Positions 48,401 to 59,500 of a DNA stretch of 64,000 nucleotides are shown one piece after another (position 1 is the stretch's first letter; the number at the start of each line of letters is the position of its first letter). Made by a program: the position numbers and the translations under genes. The notes under the pieces are model-generated. The model ran no database searches. It was not told where the DNA came from and worked only from the letters and a program-made list of their open reading frames with translations. This stretch comes from Atriophallophorus winterbourni (taxonomy: Eukaryota; Platyhelminthes; Trematoda; Plagiorchiida; Microphallidae): positions 1 through 64,000 of the forward strand of contig JACCGJ010023775.1 of NCBI GenBank assembly GCA_013407085.1, in the 5' to 3' direction.

Positions 48401-51400
48401 GATAAGACTCACATTCGCAAGGGACGTCGGTAATTTGCCAGGCATTCACGTGTTCTTCGGTCAGCATCGACAACATTTTATTGAATTCGAGTTGATTAGA
48501 ATATTTACCTCGGTACTCCGACTTCAAATCAGCTGGCCGAAATCGAAGTTGCAAGAACGCGTGATTGGATATAGCTGGGGTGAGTCCCGAATCCAGATCG
48601 TCACAATTTACATCAAAATGTTTTACCGTGGTGAACAAGTGTTTTACCTAGAGCAATTTATGAAAACGGTGTCAATCGTCCAAGTTAGATTCTTGATTCT
48701 TGATTCTTGATGTGTTCACCGAATGTGATTCAAAGAAATACGAATGATCACACCGGAATATATTTTGCCGAGGAAAGGCAAAACTGTTAACTTACATAAC
48801 CGCAGGCTGATCCAGTCACCGCTAACCACAATGAATCCAATTCCAATTGCACATGATATACTGTTGTCGAATAAGAGGTATATTTGTCATGAAGCTTTTA
48901 CTTTGGCTAATAAAAAATAAAGGCGATTTTTCCAAGGAAGTTGTAAATATGGCAGCGGTGCTATTGATTACACGTGAGGTTTGGCGATTCTAACATGAAA
49001 CATGCAACTACGAAGTAGACCAATAAATTGACTGACCGAATCCAGATGTTGCGGGTGTCATTTATTCGTGAGAATAGCACAGAAATGTTCTTGTGAATTC
49101 CACATCGTCATTGTTATAATTTACTAAGTTTTATCAGGTTAAGACCTTCTAACCACGTAAAAAAATTTACCGCACAGAATGTTAGTTTTCATATTTAGCT
49201 TACCAATATCATCGGACGCATTATCTAGGTTTTTTGTAAACAATACATAGATAAGAACATATTGCGAGGTAATCAATAAATTGCGAAAATCGATTGTAGT
49301 AGATTCAATATGATTACAAAATATTACAGACTCGAAGAAGAGGAAGGATGTAAAACATTTTTGGTATATATTCATTTTATATTTTTATGTTATCAGTTAA
49401 TAAAATGAAAGTTATGTAGTAACGAAGAACGAAAATCAAAGTCAAACACATCATTGATTAATAAAGTAATATTTTCAAAACTGTTCCGTCGGATTATTCT
49501 CATGACCTGATCTCCTTGAATAAAGCTAGCAGTATTTAATCTTAGAAATGCAACACGGATAAAATCTCTTCGGATGAATTGTAAACTTACCGGTGTCGTT
49601 TAAAAAATTGAATTCAAAATTTTCCTTGCATTCGCTTCCTGCAGGATGACGAGCATGTTGCAGCAGTTGTGGATACCAAGTCCAAGTTTCCACTGGCCAA
49701 TCGTGTTGTTTGTTAATCATCACTTTGGGGCCATTTAGAGTGACCAGTGCGCCATAAATAGCTCTGTAATCAACTGTTCGCCCTCGCCGATTAAATTTAA
49801 TTTCATGTTGCGTAAATTTTGCAGTTGTCGCAGTCAGCTAAATTGAAAAAGACTTATTCACTTAATTTGCGCAAATATGCCTAGTGCATCAGTAAAGCTG
49901 GTGAATATTTAAAATTGACAAGATCGTTCTGCTTTCGGCATCTAAATAATTATACCGATTACCTTAAATCATTTGAGGAAAATCTAAGATAGAGTGTCTG
50001 TGTGAGAAATTGTTTCAAAAAACAGTTTGCACTTTTTCAGCAGTTAAACTTAGTCTTTTGGAAATATCGCATGTTGATTCGTTGTTGCTAGCTTGATCTT
50101 ATTTTTGTTAGGGGCGCTGATATGAAAAGCATACTACTTTAAAGTGGAAGCATTTTTTCCAGCGTTAATTCCAAACTACGGTAAAGCAGATACTGAACTG
50201 GTCACTCTGGCATCGTCAAAAGACGATGATCGCTTTACTCCAGCCCATCACTATGAGCTTTGCATCAATGTTTGTTTCTTCTGAAACGGACAGTTCTGTT
50301 TTTCAAATTCCGCGAAGCATAAAATCATCATACGCTTGTGATGTATATCGATCGACGGGGAATAACAACATATTTGACGATTATATTAGATAGTTAGTTC
50401 ATGTTGATTTCATTTATTTTTTGGAAATAAATTTTAACGGAAGATTAATCACGGTAAAAGTCTTGCTCACCGGTTGTGCAATATTTTCAATTTTTATTTC
50501 CGATAATACTTGAACGTTCAATTTTATTTTATTGTCAATACACAAATGACTGGCGTAAAGAAATTCTGAGAATGATTAAAACAAATGCATCATATTAATA
50601 TCCATCATACAGGTATTCAAATTAAATATTATACATTCCAAATGATAATTGAAATGTATTTCGTCGTCTTAAAGTTAAAATAATTTATTTTATATAATTT
50701 GTATTCCAAAGATTGTAGACTAATTCATTTCTACTTAGTCTATCTGATATCTTGTAAACGTTCAAAGATTTGATCAAGATTCTAAAAGTTGGAGATTGGT
50801 ACCCAAGACAAATATGTTAGCTGTTATTCAAATATATCATGCTAACCTTCTTTTTTACTTGAGGCTTTCCGTAGAATTCACGTTGAGACAGTAAAAGTGA
50901 TCCAAAATTGATAAATCATGAATCTAAATGGAGAAACACATTACTTTGGTTGTTGTGCGTTGTGTGTTCGCTGATCTGGCATTGTAGCAGCATGACGTTT
51001 GGTCATCAAGCTAGATGACAGCTGGGCTTCTTGCGAACACACAACGCACAACATCCAATCCCTGAGATACAAGTATTCTTTTCAATATCAAGCAAGGTTG
51101 GTGTCTGTGAAACTTGAAACATTGATTTCAGTGTTTATAGAAATAATATATGTGTAAACTCACGATAATGTCCTGTTTTCTCATTATCTATCATTATTCA
51201 AAAATAATTCCGAATATAGAAACAGAGAATGATAATAAAATGCTAATTTGCATGCATTTCCAAAACACCGCTGAGGACCTGTTAGGTGCTGTTGCACTCA
51301 TCAGGTAGGGACAGTAAGATCAGGATCATCCTTCGCTAGAATTTGTGAAGGAACCTATTTTATATTTAGTACACGGAAATACGAGCAATATTTAGTCGCA

Positions 51401-51457
51401 GCTTACCACTATCGTATATTAAATGTGATATATGTATATATATTGTGAACAACATTT

Positions 51458-51500
<43 letters not shown>

Positions 51501-54500
51501 AACAACATTTAAATTACACATGATTTTCCTCGGAATGTTTGGTTTTCTATAAAATTGACACAATTTATCCGCTCGATGTTCCCCACTGGATTTTTTGTTT
51601 GAATATTAAGATTTACGAAACTATTACTCACCGTGTGCAAAATTTGGCTCGACTGGTGTGACTGAAATTACGTTGAATCCGCGCTGTTCCATCATTCGTT
51701 TCAAGCGAAAATTCGTCGAATATTTTGGATAATATGAACTGCGGTTTAACACATTTGCTTCAAACTCGAGAACAAACTGTAGGCTAAGTATATCAGGCAT
51801 GTATTTGTAACGATGTATCTTCAGATCTTTCAAACCCGTAACATTCATCTGTGAAATAATAATAATCACACTAAGAATACGATCAATTATTGAGGAAGCA
51901 TGTGTGTTGTAGTGTTTTAACAATATTTCGGTGGAAAACCAAATGAAGTCAAAACCCTTGTAGTAACTACTAATATAAACAATTTGTGCAGATAAGCCAC
52001 TGTTGGATAATTTTGGTATGATTAACCAGTTCAATCTCATGTATCTAGGCATATGTGGCTGGGGTGAAACTTATTGTCTAGAAGAATGTTTTTAAATCTG
52101 CATACATGTTCATCGCATGCACAACACAATCTGTTTTGTCCTGTTTGTACTCATCAGATTGGCACAGTACGAGCACGATCCACATGCCATTGAAACAATT
52201 GAAGAATTCTAGACAAATGGCGCGTGTATGGTGAGAGATACTAAGCATGTAATTTAAGATATTTTTCAACTCTATCTACGTGAGTGTGAGCATGTTAGAT
52301 AAAACAGCTTGATCGTGTACCAAAATTATCTAACATTGGATTGTTTAACATTTTAAAAATGTTTCAAGGTATACGTATCCCGATCGTACTGACCTGGTCT
52401 GATGAGACCAAACAGCACAAAATCGGTTTCGAGTTGTGTGATGGAAATGCATTCAAATGTGGATATTTTCAATAGAAATGTAGTTCAAGGCATTGATCAA
52501 TCACTCCAAAAACGAAAACATGGTGTATATATAATATATATATATAATATATATCTATATATATATATTCAGCAACCGAAAGCTTAGTTGCATATTTGGG
52601 GACATGAGAATATCAATTCAACCAATATGCGAACATACCCATGAGATTAGAAACCTCACAAATCCAAAATGTGTCATGATATTTACAAGGTTGTGTAGTC
52701 ACAAAAAACTAGGACTTACGGCTAGTACGCGTTGTTCAACGTTTTGCTTTGTTTGTCCAAAATTCATGGCCAACTGCAGCTCATCGTCATGCGGGATAGT
52801 GGCATACATTAAAACTTTTGAGTAGGAAAGAGAAAAACTTTAACAAGATTGAAAGTGACAAATATTAAAACGGTTTTCTTTCTTTTCTTTTGATCATTTT
52901 TCTTTGAAGAATAAAGGCTAACGGAAGTATTTCTTAATCATCGGAAAATTTTAATTGTTTTCAAATTGTTCTGAATCCATTTCAGTTTTGACTAAGCTGT
53001 TTTCGATTTTTTGATTTCAAAAATTAAATTATCTTCCGACGTATTGCTAAACTCCTAAACATAATCCATTTGAGGATCATTAAGTAGTATCTTGATGGCA
53101 TACTTGAAATATATCCTTCTCAAATTACATGGAAATAAGAATTACCATCTTATAAAGGTGGAGGTGCTTCACAGTCCATCTCTCAAAGAAATATAGATTA
53201 AAACATTAAACTTAGAAACAACTACCGTAATAATTTTGAATACTCAATTACATTTATTCCGTTGTACACCACTCATAATCACGGGAAGTGATTCGAGCGT
53301 TTAGATCTTGCATTCATTAAAATTATGAAGAAAACAATATTTTATATAACATTATAAATTATAATACGAGTATACTAAGATTTTCTTGGATAAGAAAGTC
53401 ACACGGTGTCACTGCTTGATAATCCTATTCATATTCACTCAGATTATGACAACAAAAATTTACTAATTAATCTTTCAAATGTTACTGTGATTGACACGAA
53501 ATGCCTTTTTAATGAGAATTTAGAAAAAATCCTCTTTTATGAATTTAAATTGGCTAGCCTGTGTGCGGGCACATGTTAATTAACCGCGTAATCAAATAAC
53601 ACTGGCGTACAAGTTTAAACCATGTGAGGAAATTGCATGCAAATGAACATTTTGTTTCATGTTTATCACCGTTTCACTATTCAAAGGTATGCGGATAGTG
53701 GCTGTAATGTCACTTCCTGATAAGTGCGATTAGCAAAAAATCGTTCGTGTTGTGTGTGAGGCAAATGCGTGCAAATTCAGATATTTTTGGAAAAATAGTT
53801 TCGACATGTTTTGTTGGTTGGATGGTCTTGCCAAATTGAATGCCGTTATTTTGTGCTTTCTCACAACTGCCACATGACTTGCATCCACGAAGCATCAAAT
53901 GTAATAAGAAAATGTAAGCCAGAACAGCAACTATAACCTGGCTAGCATTATTTTGTCAAAGCAACGGATAAATAAATGATCAATGTGATTATACCATTGC
54001 GAAATTCAATTTACGATGTTATAAAAAACAAATTCAGTTGAGAAACGGTAAAGCATTCATCGATTGAAATAATTTCTGGTTTGATTTCAATCATTTAAAA
54101 AGCGAAGAACTACAAAACGTAATGCTCTACTGCCCGTGTACCGTTAAGCTATAAATCCAAATGAACGCTCACTAATCCTCAACATACTATCTCCACCTGT
54201 TGATGCCAAACCGCCAGCTACCGGTCGTGTTGCATAAGAGAAGGGGATGTTAGCAACACAATACGTTAGAATTATATAAGCGCATCGTCCGCTTGGCCAG
54301 GAATCACTTTGAGATTCTGTATTTCAACACCGTGGTTCTTTATATGAACACTATATAACGGTGTCTTACAAGTATAATTTCGTTTACAACTATACCACTG
54401 TTTAAGGCTCACTATACCTCATATTACTGCCTCGACCTGATGAAGCCAAACAGCGGGAAACCGGTAGTGGTGTGTAAGGGATGGGGATTTGAACACCAGG

Positions 54501-56801
54501 ATATAATAAAATGATCTTAATTTATTACGAAATTAAAGTGAAGTGCCATATCTGTACACTTCATCATCAAATTTAAAACTATTCTTCACGTTTTCAATAG
54601 CAAAATTTTATTAATCATATTTAATGTTTGGCCACAATGTACATACCTCGAACATTTTTGCTAACTGTAAAATTATTGATAAAGTCTTTTGAGAGGTTCT
54701 TGTTTCGAATTTCAGTAATATTGATAAGGAGATAATAAAATTATGAGGAAATGTGCGGTAACATCAATAAATGCAATATTTTTATTTAATTTCACTGTAG
54801 CCTACAACACTTTCTGTACAATCCAAATTGAATTTGTCAACCGTATCTAAATCGATTATTTGTAACATTTACGTGGTGATGCTAAAAACTATTTTTAGCG
54901 GACGTGCTAAATATTGTATATGGATTCATCATGGGAAGCTTGAAAGCTCTTACTCAACAATAACAGGGTTCAACCTATCATTCTCATGTAAGCACGATTC
55001 AAACGTGTCAATGAAGGTAAACACGAATAATGAGACAATCCTCATCCAAAAACAACAAATATTTTCACGTGTACATAATATAACCATTAACACCACACTC
55101 TCATTCAACGAATATTATGAAAAGCAAAGTGCTTGTTTGTCATAATTATTATGAAGAAACCTTAGATATTACCCGAATTTTAGCCTACGCAATGAAATTG
55201 CGAAGCAATAATATTATCATTATATTATTAAACACGAGATACACTGAAAAAAGAGAAAAATGTTTAAAATAGACCTATTTAAAATTTTGTTCAGTCATTC
55301 TTAGATAAGAGATATGTAGTTAGCATTTATATGCTTTATATTGTGTGGAATCCGGGTGAAATGTTCATCAGACGAAGATTTTAAATCATGAAGAGCAAAC
55401 TCTAATGTTGAGCGTCATCTAGAAAACAAAGGATTTGCATAAAAATGAAGTGAAATACCGAAATGGGGTCAACGATCTAAGTATGTTTTGCTAGAAATGG
55501 AAATTTTCGGAGATAAACACTGATATTTCATGTCGAAAAAATTCATCGAAAAATTAATTGATCGGTTGTTATCCACTTAATATTTCTAATTTCCTTAAAA
55601 CTTGCCGTCATACTGTTTGTCTGAAATACACACTGGCGTAATTATTTTCAATAATACGACAAAATTCTTCATTAGAATTTACCCACAGAAAATTGGCTCA
55701 TCATCGACAAATGCTGAAATAAGTGAAAACATAATTTGAATTTTATGCCATATCAGTTTCAGGGAATAAATGTGTGAGCCAGTGAACTGCCACGTCCAAT
55801 TCTCTATTATAATTTTCACCAAATTTTCAATTCGAGTGAGCAGCTTAAATTTTGTTATCGATACCCGAATTGAGAATTTCATATTTGCCATTATTGCCCT
55901 GCTATAATAACCGTGAATAATATTTTCTGATGGTGCCACATAATATCATCGAATATGCTTATGCAAAATTGACCGCACAGTTAAAAACATCCATTCTAAC
56001 GCGTTATTCCAACATGCAATGCCGAATACGTGCATGCTGTTCGCACATATCAGATAAGGTACGTGCCTGAAATATGTGGAGCATTATTAAGCAAAGCTGA
56101 CATTTTGAAAACATTGAAGGATTAAACTGATTTTATCAAGTTTAAATTTTAACTGTGATCGCTTGACACTAATTATCTATGTTTGCTTACATTATCGAAG
56201 CTTTAGATTTCCTTTTTAATTGCATTTACGTTGAATCTCAAAAGTCTAAATTTAATTCGGAATTTCGGATTTTTCGTATACTTTCAACAAGTTGGATCGG
56301 TTACGTTGCCGAAAAATCTTTCAAACGTTTAGCAAACCGATTTTTGAAAAGTGAGGAATTAGAATGAGTCCTTGGTTCTAGCCATTCTTCGAATCAATCT
56401 TCAAGTAAAATATCCCTAATTAAAGGGACAATTTTGTTAAATTACAATTTATACCAGTCATTATTGTTAGCATCAAAGGTATTTTGGTCTACTCCAAATT
56501 ACTCTGAAGATACAAAGAAACTTGTACGCGTTTCTCCTTCAAATGATGCGATTTTAAAAACCAATTCCTTCCTTCAAGGTGTGGCTGTAATAGTGGTGTT
56601 TTCACCAACCTGTGGCATGCCAATGAATCCACGTAGCCTCGACCAAGGCCTACAACCCAGGATTATTGGAGGTGCTCCTGTTGCTCTAAATGTATATTGG
56701 TCGATACTCAAAACGTAAGAATTTTCAGCTACGTGTGCTCCGAGTCGAACTAAGTGCGCTATCTCTCCCGTAATTGCATTAGGATAAGTCAACATTCCCA
56801 A
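45253..56801 (-). CDS. integrin alpha chain, 3' two-thirds (seven exons found)
   Basis: Minus-strand exons: 56801-56606 (approximate end), 52814-52720, 51848-51632, 49837-49591, 48574-48413, 47283-47017 and 45491-45253. Phases fit for exons 2-3 and 4-7; one small exon is probably missing between 51632 and 49837, and the thigh exons between 56.6 and 52.8 kb. Integrins are cell-surface adhesion receptors pairing alpha with beta chains. Evidence: GAHVAENSYVL fits the last FG-GAP blade; LQFVLEFEANVLNRSS fits the calf-1 end; the YRAIYGALVTLNGP, WPVETWTWYPQLL and Cys-Asn pattern matches the calf-1/2 consensus (NxGP, WP, LL); the final exon has DIVSCVAGTI, VDFKVSFLF and MLFKAKLVL, like the calf-2 end (C..G.L, V.FRV). 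No transmembrane or GFFKR exon was found; a stop follows at 45253-45255. 5' exons should lie beyond 57 kb. Confidence 0.7.
45760..45825 (+). repeat. dispersed hammerhead-type repeat, partial
   Basis: CTCTAC, TTGATGA (first core base changed), stem II GTGC-ATACG-GCAC, GAAACCGGTG and GTGATG at about 45772-45813. Lies in an intron of the integrin gene, antisense to it. Confidence 0.6.
47017..47283 (-). CDS. integrin alpha exon f (calf-2, possible cleavage region)
   Basis: Acceptor ATCTGCCATACAG, donor GAGG|GTAGAA; phase 1 in, 1 out. Encodes a Lys-rich CKKCMK, then SRRENVF and a polar stretch ending NYDLFEQYCGD. The basic region before the conserved Cys sits where many integrin alpha chains are cut into heavy and light chains; that reading is an inference. 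Confidence 0.6.
47855..47965 (+). repeat. dispersed hammerhead-type repeat, ribozyme-less part
   Basis: Matches the region after the ribozyme: GCATGCACATAAG, TTTTGTTCATCACCATGGGCTTAAGACC, GGGACATGTAATTCAACAG, GTTCATGCC. Confidence 0.5.
48413..48574 (-). CDS. integrin alpha exon e (calf-2)
   Basis: Acceptor CTCACCCCAG, donor TGCGAAT|GTGAGT; phase 1 in, 1 out. Encodes FLQLRFRPADLKSEYRG and TEEHVNAWQITDVPCE. No firm motif on its own; kept because both junction phases fit the neighbours and the frame is open. An internal GTAAAT after YRG would be an alternative donor with the same phase. Confidence 0.6.
48688..48712 (+). repeat. (ATTCTTG)n tract, LINE-tail-like
   Basis: Three tandem ATTCTTG-type units. 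The same heptamer style forms the 3' tail of the CR1-like elements, so it may mark an otherwise lost insertion. Confidence 0.4.
49591..49837 (-). CDS. integrin alpha exon d (calf-1/calf-2 boundary)
   Basis: Acceptor TTTTTCAATTTAG, donor ACACCG|GTAAGT; phase 0 in, 1 out. Best family match: YRAIYGALVTLNGPKVMINK, then DWPVETWTWYPQLLQ, a Gly-x-x-Cys and Asn, as in the Y.V.N.GPS....L...WP...LLY....G..C....N pattern of integrin alpha chains. The phase 0 start does not match the phase 1 end of exon c, so a small exon is missing between them. Confidence 0.75.
50951..51053. repeat. perfect 21-bp inverted repeat with nested hairpin
   Basis: Arms 50951-50971 and 51033-51053 are perfectly complementary (core GTTGTGCGTTGTGTGTTCG). 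Inside the 61-base loop, GTCATC (51002-51007) and GATGAC (51014-51019) form another perfect hairpin. It lies in the intron between integrin exons c and d. No coding function. Confidence 0.85.
51259..51335 (-). repeat. dispersed hammerhead-type repeat, broken core
   Basis: Minus strand: GATCCTGATCTTACTGTCC, CTAC, CTGATGA, stem II GTGC-AA-CAGCAC, then CTAACAGGTCC where GAAACCGGTC should be. Core lost on the 3' side. Confidence 0.6.
51441..51515. repeat. (TA)n tract between duplicated flanks
   Basis: About 38 bases of TA repeat (51461-51498). The flank TGAACAACATTTAAATTA-like occurs on both sides (about 51445-51463 and 51499-51516), suggesting a tandem duplication or slippage event. Confidence 0.7.
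51632..51848 (-). CDS. integrin alpha exon c (calf-1)
   Basis: Acceptor TTATTATTTCACAG, donor CACACG|GTGAGT; phase 0 in (matches exon b), 1 out. Encodes MNVTGLKDLKI, LQFVLEFEANVLNRSS and a C-terminal VISVTPVEPNFA, like the second half of calf-1. An N-glycosylation site NVT and one NRSS are present. Confidence 0.7.
52090..52470. repeat. inverted pair of hammerhead-type repeats
   Basis: Minus unit about 52100-52200 (CTGATGA kept, then GTACAAACAGGACAAAACAGATTG in pieces). Plus unit about 52265-52470 (CTGATGA at 52398-52404, stem region GACC-AAACA-GCAC, AAAATCGG). Both have damaged GAAA boxes. Confidence 0.55.
52720..52814 (-). CDS. integrin alpha exon b (calf-1 start)
   Basis: Acceptor TTCCTACTCAAAAG, donor CTAGCC|GTAAGT; phase 1 in, 0 out. 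Encodes IPHDDELQLAMNFGQTKQNV, fitting the CxPDLQLxV...G start of calf-1, with the usual Cys absent. Confidence 0.6.
53555..53790. repeat. hammerhead-type repeat fragments
   Basis: Plus-strand GTGTGCGGGCACATGTTAATTAACC and ACACTGGCGTACAAG-type blocks, and a minus-strand or mixed fragment with GGAAATTGCATGCAAATGAACATTTTG and a decayed core near 53700-53760 (TGATAAGTGCGATTAGCAAAAAATCG in pieces). Confidence 0.45.
54175..54260 (+). repeat. hammerhead-type repeat, second subtype, insertion in core
   Basis: CTCCAC, CTGTTGATG (one base inserted in the core), CCAAACCGCCAGC, TACCGGTC, GTGTTGC. Same subtype as 6.6 kb and 54.4 kb. Confidence 0.55.
54400..54515 (+). repeat. hammerhead-type repeat, second subtype
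   Basis: CTGATGA (54437-54443), AGCC-AAACA-GCGG, GAAACCGGTA, GTGGTG. The core boxes are intact with a GTA cleavage triplet, but stem II pairs poorly. Flank GTGTAAGGGATGGGGATTTGA defines the subtype with 6.6 and 58.65 kb. Confidence 0.6.
55676..55940 (-). other. possible thigh-domain exon(s) of the integrin alpha gene
   Basis: Minus-strand frame KFSIRVSITKFKLL, with beta-strand-like alternation, follows an acceptor-like TATTATAGCAG. Downstream a second acceptor TTCACTTATTTCAG is followed by a 31-base piece (FVDDEPIFC) and donor GTGG|GTAAAT. Position between exons a and b is right for the thigh domain, but no diagnostic motif is visible. Confidence 0.25.
56606..56801 (-). CDS. integrin alpha exon a (last propeller blade)
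   Basis: Acceptor TTTGCCTACTAG then codons TTG GGA ATG. Encodes LVRLGAHVAENSYVLSIDQY, like the end of FG-GAP repeat 7 leading into the thigh domain. The donor is uncertain: CAG|GTTGGT at 56610 or the next GTGAAA at about 56606. A plus-strand reading of the same bases also looks protein-like (see findings), which lowers confidence. Confidence 0.5.
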
Positions 56802-56805
56802 CTAG

Positions 56806-57755
56806 TAGGCAAACAAATTTGAGAGCTTATTTGAACGATAATGTTTTCACAAACTTACAAACATTGAGTTGGCAATAGCCACTTTCGAATATTATTACTG
56901 TAGTGTAATATAAAATATGTAAGAATTTTGATGTTATTTATAAAAATAAAATATAACAAATGTTAACATGTAAAGTTAGGATTTTACATTCGAAATTAAA
57001 CAAAATCTTCAAAATCTTCAAAAAATTGATATCTCTGACAATCATTCGAATGTATGCTCTCAACGATTTCGAATACGTAAGATATTAGAATCATCGGGAA
57101 AAAACAAGTGATAGACGATTATTTGCTGACTATGGCGTCGTAATTAAACCAAAATGCGAAATACGAATCACAAACCCGTGTAAAGCAAGCTAACAAAAAA
57201 TAGCCACATTTTATGTCTACAAATATTGCTGCGTTGAAAATTTAATATTTTCAATGGTACTTATGGCATCCAGTTAATGTATGTCTATCAATACGAGAAC
57301 ACTGTTCTCGATAAAATGGAAAGCGTGTCGATGATTGGACAAATTAATACTGCTTTGAAATTCGGAAACCTTGTGAAATGATTTGGGATGGTTACATTTC
57401 ATCATTTGCAAATACACTTGAGCATATAAATATGTATTGAAAATTTGAAACACGTGTAAAAATGTCAATAATTTAATTTTGCTATAAAAGAGATTACGCG
57501 TTAGATTGTATGTCAGATAATTCAATTGCAATGCATGAGAACACAATACTTACTTGTACACAGAATATATGAAAACGCTATAAGAGAAATGAATATATTT
57601 TCAAGTATTTCAGTTTTTAAGTTACAGAATCACAAAGTAAATCACTTTGGTGAATTTGATTGACGCATAACTAGATGCTAGGGGAAACATGAAGCATGAA
57701 GCAAAAACATGAAATATTCAAATCGGAACTGTCGACTGCTGCGCGGTCGCATTTT
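56806..57755. other. intronic or upstream AT-rich sequence
   Basis: No exon or repeat recognised. It should be an intron of the integrin alpha gene if the gene continues beyond the window's LINE-filled end. Confidence 0.35.
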
Positions 57756-58010
57756 TTTGCTCTGACACTTCCGGTCATATTTTCGCCGAATCTGCTCGTA
57801 TTTATCCCATTCCAAGAATTCTGATCTCTTGTCAACTGATTAACAGCAAAGTTGCAATATTGGCGTAAATATCTCAGTTTGCTCACGCGCGCAAACGTTT
57901 TCCCATCGCTAAGTAATCTATAGTTTTTGCTATCATTGCAAAAATCACGTCGAGCTACGGATTTTGATTCTTGTTACTTTATTCTTCATTTTGTGGTTAA
58001 CGAGTTATAA

Positions 58011-59500
58011 TGGATTATTTGCTAAATGGCGAAATCACGAGTTCCGTGAAGCTACATCGACCTGTCGACCAAATGCCCACCACTCAGCCGAACAAGCCAC
58101 TTCAGGCTACTAACATGCTTGACCGCATCACGAGACAAACAAATCGATCGATCAAACTATGACAGCGACATGGAACCAACTTAACCCCAGTGCCAAGGGC
58201 CTGGATCGGCAAACGCAACAATGGTCATGGCTGGCCTAGCTGATAGGACGAATTGTCCCGAGGTCACGTGCAAAGCATGTGAACAACCGGTGAGTCACAT
58301 GGCGAGTGAAGTCATAACGTTTTATCTGTGTTTGGGGGTGGGGTAAATGATAAATAGCAATAATAAATAATGAAAAGGTTCCAGACGCCTGCTATGTCTG
58401 TGTTCGTTGCAGAGCTAAATCCTTGTACAGTGCCGATACTTTTGAAGCCAAATTAGTAAATAAAATGGCGAGATTCGAGTTTAGAAATCGACTTGTTGAG
58501 GAAATATTGGAAAATCATGTGAGTACGCAAGTGATCACTGATGTAAACCATTACATCAATACAACGAGTTCGGAGCCACCAGTGAAGGAATCTGAGACTA
58601 AGGCTAATGGTGTGCAAAAAAAAGCAGGGTAAGGTGGTGTGTTAGGGATGGGGATGTGAGCACCACAATACAAGGTAAATCCCGTTTCGTAATCACTTAA
58701 AACGACCACGGAAGTAGGACATTCTTACAGAGATATGTGGTACGGTCAACCTCAGCTGTAAACTCCAGAACTGCTGTTATCGACTCACAAACTCAAGCCC
58801 CAAATGCTTTAAATTCGAAAAAAATCTGACTTTCCACCACGCAAAATGAACTTCCATACGCGCTGATTGTGATATGTACGAATGTTGGAGAATCCCAAGA
58901 AAGCCTTTTTGAAAGCAAACAGAAACAAGACTTCGGGAAAGGACTCAACTTTGCCACATAATACAAATTGAACATGTAATCGTAGAAAAAGTGACTCGTT
59001 TAAATCGCCGCTCAATTTCAGCTCATATTGGTCAACCCCGCTTGCTCAAGGTACCACAAAAATGCGACGCTGATATCGAGAACGTATTGCTGAATGCGAA
59101 AGACAGATCCCGACTCAAACTACCGCGTATATCCCGATTTATCATGGTGGGACAGGAAAGGTAACTTGAACGCCAGGGTGAAAACAGTATCACGAAGTAC
59201 AGATCTACTTGATGTACGAGAAAATACTTCTCGAACATCGATTCAAGAACCCGTAGAGCATGACGTCAAGCAATGGCGCTACATTGTACGTTCTCTAAAT
59301 ATTTCTAATACCGTTGTTGTGGACACATTTCGAGTTCCTTTTTAGCCAAAACATAAAAAGGATGGACCAAAGCCTCTGGAGATTATGTTCTTTACGAGCG
59401 CTGTGGTCGAACTCGTTAGTTCGGAATAGAAAAAAGGGAAACGAACACTACCCATTAATGTTAAACTTATCCCACCCAAACCTAATATCATAATTCAAAC
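58011..59500 (+). pseudogene. CR1-like ORF1, decayed and interrupted
   Basis: Finger cysteines survive in two pieces: CPEVTCKACEQP near 58250 and CYVCVRCRAKS near 58393-58420, separated by inserted or altered sequence. Then a frame 58423-58632, a foreign repeat at about 58632-58680, the first module near 58870 (VICTNVGE) and the second near 59245-59340 (VKQWRYIVRSLN, VVVDTFRVPF). The two-module plan is the same as in the 9.6 kb copy. Confidence 0.6.
58630..58682 (+). repeat. short repeat fragment inserted in LINE ORF1
   Basis: GGTGGTGTGTTAGGGATGGGGATGTGAGCACCACAATA-like sequence (in pieces) matches the 3' flank of the second hammerhead subtype at 6.65 and 54.47 kb, so a fragment of that repeat sits inside the LINE. 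Confidence 0.5.

Noticed and set aside
53710..53950. Minus-strand frame with a hydrophobic helix followed by CKSCGSCEK, a possible integrin transmembrane exon.
   Set aside because: It lies upstream of the calf exons on that strand, has no GFFKR motif, and its end runs into a hammerhead-type repeat.
54828..55145. Plus-strand 105-codon frame with several N-glycosylation-like sites (NLSF, NVSM, NITINT).
   Set aside because: No recognisable family, no matching splice partners on the plus strand, and it lies antisense within the integrin intron; length is possible by chance in AT-rich DNA.
56434..56718. Trypsin-like serine protease exon on the plus strand.
   Set aside because: Kept only as a finding: no exon with the catalytic His, Asp or Ser follows on the plus strand, and the minus-strand integrin reading fits neighbouring exons.
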